Assembly: GCF_030730925.1 (NCBI RefSeq)
Contig: NZ_JAVAMB010000001.1
Span: forward strand, 186,001-250,000
Origin: Flavobacterium sp. DG2-3
GTDB lineage: Bacteria; Bacteroidota; Bacteroidia; Flavobacteriales; Flavobacteriaceae
Direction: 5' to 3'
DNA: 64,000 bases
Part shown: positions 61,057-64,000 of the stretch, in pieces
Numbering within the stretch: position 1 is the stretch's first letter
How the letters are laid out: every line of letters begins with the position of its first letter
Made by a program: the position numbers and the translations under genes
Notes under the pieces: generated by a model
Database searches by the model: none
Told to the model about the DNA's origin: nothing
The model's input: the letters and a program-made list of their open reading frames with translations, nothing else

Positions 61057-62142
61057 TTATTGATACAAAGAAGTGATGTTTTTGAAATCTTTTGAATCGG
61101 GTGAAAATGATCCGTAGATTGCTGCAAACTCTGTTGTGAGACTTTCGAACTCATAATTTTGCTCTTCCAGCTGATCCATACAGGTTACAACCAAATTTCG
61201 TTTTGCCATTGGGCTGTAAGCTGCATCGAGTTTTAGAGCGTAATTCAACAATTTATAATCCAGAGCTCCAAATCGCAAATCTTTTTGGAATTCGTTAAAA
61301 ACACAGGTTTCTTCTTCGTTGTTTTTTAATTGTAATTCTCCTTCATTTGGCATCCAGCCATTTCCGTGTCGTGTGGTGTAACTTCTAGTGGCATAATATA
61401 TTTCTACGTCTTCGATTTTCAGTTTATTACAAATTTCAATTGCATTTTTTGAAGTGGTATTCGCATACGTCACATTCGGAAAAACACCGTGATCCATGTC
61501 TAATAGAATTCCCTGGCTTCCTTCAAAAATTAGATTTTCATACTTATTTAAGAATGTATAATCTTCGATATTCCATTGTAAATTATCGATTGCTTCCAGA
61601 TAGCGTTCCACTTCTTCATCAATTCCGCTTTCGTTTAAAAAACCATAATAATAAGCGATTTGATTTAGTTTTTCTAAAAGCATTTCGCGCGGTGCAATCA
61701 AATCGATGGCGAATAATTTGTACGGACCTTCGTTTCTCTTCATGGTTGAACCAATACCTTTTCCACAGGTTCCGTTTTCGATGTTTCGCACATTTTCTCT
61801 GTTGTGCCAGACATCAAAAGGGGTTGTAACTTTTGCTAACGGATGAATATACAAATTCAGATTAGCCTTTTTCTCTTTTAATTCTTCTCTTTCGTTGAAT
61901 AAAAAAAGCGGATGAATCGTGCAGTGCTCGCTGTAATAAGACGGAAGTCCACGAAGCGCTCCACTTGCAAAACTCGAGTGCACGTGTTTTCTGTCCTCGA
62001 TCATAACCGTATGTGCCGCCTGCTGTCCTCCCGAAAAGCGAATAACTATAGATTCAGTGTTTTGCTTTGCCAGAAAATCTGTTGTTATGCCTTTTCCTTC
62101 ATCACCAAATCCTAAACCTATAACTATTTGTGCTGTTTTCAT
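61057..62142 (-). CDS. Diverged adenylosuccinate-synthetase-like ligase
   Basis: This is a 361-residue protein, about 70 shorter than normal PurA. Kept: GDEGKG with catalytic D14 (13-18), H44, GKGIGSTMKR (about 127-136), FEGSQGILLDMDHGVFPNVT (206-225) and the aspartate loop YTTRHGNG (255-262). Changed: the IMP/phosphate loop GGHNAGHT is GGQQAAHT (38-45), the guanine-binding T-K-L-D is T320-C-M-D323, and the K..R-G-L-R dimer segment is replaced. It therefore probably ligates aspartate to a purine-like hydroxyl or carbonyl but with altered substrate or nucleotide use. It is not the likely housekeeping PurA. Embedded in the ADP-ribose operon, 9 bp upstream of NADAR. Confidence 0.85.
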   Translation of the reverse strand: MKTAQIVIGLGFGDEGKGITTDFLAKQNTESIVIRFSGGQQAAHTVMIEDRKHVHSSFASGALRGLPSYYSEHCTIHPLFLFNEREELKEKKANLNLYIHPLAKVTTPFDVWHNRENVRNIENGTCGKGIGSTMKRNEGPYKLFAIDLIAPREMLLEKLNQIAYYYGFLNESGIDEEVERYLEAIDNLQWNIEDYTFLNKYENLIFEGSQGILLDMDHGVFPNVTYANTTSKNAIEICNKLKIEDVEIYYATRSYTTRHGNGWMPNEGELQLKNNEEETCVFNEFQKDLRFGALDYKLLNYALKLDAAYSPMAKRNLVVTCMDQLEEQNYEFESLTTEFAAIYGSFSPDSKDFKNITSLYQ

Positions 62143-62155
62143 TTTGTTGTTTTTT

Positions 62156-62298
62156 TATGCCGCAAAGGCACGAAGGCGCAAAGTATTTTTTAAGTTTTTA
62201 TTTTAATAATCTTTGCGACTTCGCGTCTTTGCGAGCAAATTTTCTTTCGCTAAAAAAACTTTATTTGTTAATCTCGCAAAGACACAGAGTCGCAAAAT
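62156..62298. repeat. GCAAAG word repeat within the NAD operon
   Basis: CCGCAAAGGCACGAAGGCGCAAAG at the left, CTTTGCGACTTCGCGTCTTTGCGAG in the middle and TCGCAAAGACACAGAGTCGCAAAA at the right form repeated opposing arms with 8-9-bp word spacing. It fills the gap between the PurA-like and VWA genes. Confidence 0.75.
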
Positions 62299-62300
62299 TT

Positions 62301-63170
62301 TTAAAGCATTTCGATATTATCTAAACTACTGTCCGTTGAATCAGAAACTGGCATAGTTCCTAATCCAGAATTTTTATGTTTATCGCAGATAATTTTTTTA
62401 ATTACGTTCGGAATTTCTCTGTGATCTTCAATTGATAAACAATTCTGACCTAACAATTCCTTCCATTCCACATCGGCATTAATAGCTTGTCCTGAGTGCA
62501 AAACGCTAATGTGATATACATCGTAACGTTTTTGCGCTTCTGCTAATAATTCAAGATGCGTATACGTCTGTTGTCCCTGACCCATAATTTCTTTGATCGC
62601 AGAAGCTGGAAGCGTTTTCAATCCTGGTTCGTCACCAACAGTAAACAGCAATCCTTTTTGACCTCTTTTTTCGAATGCATCTGTTTTGGTATGGAAAGCA
62701 GCGAAATACCATGCTAAAAGATAACTTTCGCCAGCATTTCCTCCGCCTCCACCTTCGATGTAGGTTCTCGTTAACCACATATCCAATTCTTCGTCGCCAG
62801 ACTCAAACTGTCCAACTTGAAGCGGAAATCTGTCGCATTCGTGGTCTCCGATTCCTAAGAATAAAAGTGCTGGATCTGGAACACCACCTTGGATGATTCC
62901 TCCCATTAATTTTGGCAATCCGTCTTTGATCAGTTCGTGCGGAATATGTCCCATACTTCCTGTAACGTCCAAACCTAAAATGATTGGAACTGTATTTGGA
63001 TGAACATCAGAATCTCTGGCTTCTCTAAAAAGCACTCCGTTTGGATTCATCGATTCGTGAGCCATGTGTAACGCATTCTGTGTAAAAATTTCAGCAGCTG
63101 ATTTACTAGCATAACCTACTTTTTTTGCTCTGCTTTCGCGAGCACTGAAATCATATCTTGTACCTCCCAT
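62301..63170 (-). CDS. VWA-domain protein of the NAD operon
   Basis: This is a 289-residue cytosolic protein. A basic N-terminal arm (MGGTRYDFSARESRAKKVGYAS) precedes a VWA fold with IILGLDVTGSMGHIPHEL, a MIDAS of the D68-x-T-G-S72 form, and further candidate metal residues in GGGGGNAGES and LFTVGDEPG. A C-terminal tail of about 40 residues is serine-rich. No signal peptide, so it is not like the Bat or YfbK proteins. It starts 2 bp after the coiled-coil gene ends. It may act as a metal-dependent adaptor that gathers the other proteins or senses the trigger; no direct evidence. Confidence 0.88.
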   Translation of the reverse strand: MGGTRYDFSARESRAKKVGYASKSAAEIFTQNALHMAHESMNPNGVLFREARDSDVHPNTVPIILGLDVTGSMGHIPHELIKDGLPKLMGGIIQGGVPDPALLFLGIGDHECDRFPLQVGQFESGDEELDMWLTRTYIEGGGGGNAGESYLLAWYFAAFHTKTDAFEKRGQKGLLFTVGDEPGLKTLPASAIKEIMGQGQQTYTHLELLAEAQKRYDVYHISVLHSGQAINADVEWKELLGQNCLSIEDHREIPNVIKKIICDKHKNSGLGTMPVSDSTDSSLDNIEML

Positions 63171-63172
63171 AA

Positions 63173-63508
63173 CTAATATTTTTTACCAAATAAATATTCA
63201 AATCTCTTTTTTGTTACTTCAAACTGAATGTTTAAATTTCTGATCGTCAGCGAAAGTTCCATGTCTTTTTGAACAAAGGATTCCGGCTGAAAATCGGCAA
63301 AGGTCAAACTGTTTTTATCCAACGGACTAATATCTATCAATCCTTCTTGTTCTCTTTCGAGTCTTTTGATTTTTAATTCGATATCTTCGACTCTTCTTCT
63401 GTAAATTAATTCAGAATCTTCGCCAATAACTTTGGCTCTGTCTTCTCTAATCTGATCATTGTTTCTTTTCAAAGATTCAATAAATCTTGGTTTTAAATCG
63501 TCGCTCAT
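63173..63508 (-). CDS. Small coiled-coil partner of the VWA protein
   Basis: This is a 111-residue protein, strongly charged, with two long helices (LKPRFIESLKRNNDQIRED... to about residue 58, and MELSLTIRNLNIQFEVTKKRFEYLF at the end). A short linker SPLDKNSLTFADFQPES lies between. The heptad pattern suggests a coiled coil. It ends 2 bp before the VWA start, the closest spacing in the operon, implying a physical partnership. Family not recognised. Confidence 0.8.
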   Translation of the reverse strand: MSDDLKPRFIESLKRNNDQIREDRAKVIGEDSELIYRRRVEDIELKIKRLEREQEGLIDISPLDKNSLTFADFQPESFVQKDMELSLTIRNLNIQFEVTKKRFEYLFGKKY

Positions 63509-63523
63509 AACTTTTGGTTGTTT

Positions 63524-63640
63524 AAATTTTGTTTCAAGTTTCAGGTTTCAAGTTGTGTACTTGACTTGGAAATTGGTTTTAAACTTGAAACGGTTAATAG
63601 ATTTGTTTTTTTAGAATCGGCATTTAACTTGAAACTTTAA
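63524..63640. repeat. GTTTCAAG / CTTGAAAC inverted word repeat
   Basis: GTTTCAAGTTTCAGGTTTCA with a further AGTT (63530-63553) faces AACTTGAAAC (63582) and AACTTGAAAC (63628), giving inverted arms over the gap between the PARG-like gene and the coiled-coil gene. Confidence 0.65.
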
Positions 63641-63641
63641 A

Positions 63642-64000
63642 TTAATTAAACACTTTTTGAAACTGTTTAAAGTTTTCTTTCTTTTCAGAACTATCAAATA
63701 CTGCAAAAACGATCTTTTTAAAAGCACCTGCATATTTTTCTGCAATGATTTCTTTGAACATCTCCGCTACATCTTTGGTCTCATTTCTAAAAACCCCGCA
63801 TCCCCAAGCTCCCAAAATCAAGGTATCTATATTTTGTTTTGCAGCAATTGCCAATACTTTATCCATTCTACTTTTGAAAACCTCTCCTATTGCTGCAATT
63901 TCTTCTTTTCTGTTATGCTGCAACATTGCACCTTTGTTTGGTGCTGGTGCAGTAATCATGTCTACAACAAATGGTTTTTCAAAATAACTTCCGTTATCAT
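63642..64000 (-). CDS. PARG-like / TIGR02452 macrodomain protein, N-terminus beyond window
   Basis: The frame is open to the window edge: before the internal ATG at 63959 it reads DNGSYFEKPFVVD, continuing MITAPAPNKGAMLQHN. About 119 residues are present. The block TLILGAWGCGVFRNETKDVAEMF and the end FKKIVFAVFDSSEKKENFKQFQKVF match the C-terminal half of the microbial PARG/TIGR02452 family, macrodomain-fold enzymes that bind or cut poly- or mono-ADP-ribose. The catalytic Q-E-E loop of PARG would be in the missing N-terminus and cannot be checked. It is the first visible gene of the operon. Confidence 0.88.
   Translation of the reverse strand, partial: DNGSYFEKPFVVDMITAPAPNKGAMLQHNRKEEIAAIGEVFKSRMDKVLAIAAKQNIDTLILGAWGCGVFRNETKDVAEMFKEIIAEKYAGAFKKIVFAVFDSSEKKENFKQFQKVFN

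Noticed and set aside
56484..64000. Prophage origin of the NAD region
   Set aside because: NadV, KptA and DraG occur in some large phages, but no structural, integrase, lysis or packaging gene and no attachment repeat is present, and base composition resembles the neighbourhood.

Overview
The window reads as a chromosomal segment of a Flavobacterium-like member of the Bacteroidota. Supporting evidence: AT-rich DNA; promoters of the TTTG / TAnnTTTG type typical of this phylum (best examples at 14475-14504 and 42797-42826, both with 18-bp spacing); the type IX secretion accessory protein PorZ next to recO; a complete Bat (MoxR/VWA) operon; a SusC-like TonB-dependent receptor; a THC0290_0291-type protein; and many Bacteroidota-style palindromic intergenic repeats. 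No rRNA, tRNA, CRISPR array, insertion sequence or phage structural gene was recognised.

Layout. 1-5.5 kb: partial lspA, a small basic protein, two roadblock/LC7-like proteins, a DksA/TraR-type protein and ileS. The ileS product has its class-I HIGH motif swapped to GIHH. 5.6-16.7 kb: two exported proteins, recO, porZ, gdhA, an envelope protein and a cystathionine gamma-synthase-type enzyme. 16.9-21.7 kb: a RsiV/DUF3298-like lipoprotein, an AlbA_2/Schlafen-type protein, an SDR, a GNAT and an aldo/keto reductase. 21.9-31.4 kb: the moxR-DUF58-batA-batB-batC-batD-batE operon, with a different repeat family in nearly every gene junction. 32-40 kb: a YfbK-like VWA lipoprotein, 5-formyl-THF cyclo-ligase, an aspartoacylase-like protein, uvrC and a patatin fused to an outer-membrane barrel. 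40-46.6 kb: aromatic amino-acid breakdown (hmgA, 4-HPP dioxygenase, tryptophan 2,3-dioxygenase), a candidate small RNA, a DUF3108 protein and an M23 peptidase. 46.9-56 kb: pgi, a TonB receptor, RlpA-like, DinB-like and ArsC/Spx-like proteins, then yicC-gmk-nadD.

56.5-64 kb (minus strand) is the most unusual region. It is a compact gene train whose members mostly make, use or remove NAD-derived groups: a PARG-like/TIGR02452 macrodomain protein (cut by the window edge), a coiled-coil protein, a VWA protein, a diverged adenylosuccinate-synthetase-like enzyme, a NADAR protein, KptA/Tpt1 RNA 2'-phosphotransferase, a metallophosphoesterase, an ADP-ribosylglycohydrolase and a nicotinamide phosphoribosyltransferase. 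Together they look like an ADP-ribose removal, RNA/nucleobase repair and NAD re-synthesis module. Its trigger and its real substrate cannot be read from the sequence.

Intergenic DNA is full of structured repeats: about 118-bp three-hairpin elements (five copies), perfect nested inverted repeats, and several families of degenerate 7-10-bp word repeats arranged as inverted arms. Start codons were chosen by hand. Several longest-possible frames begin at implausible TTG codons, and an internal ATG followed by a signal peptide or conserved N-terminus was preferred.
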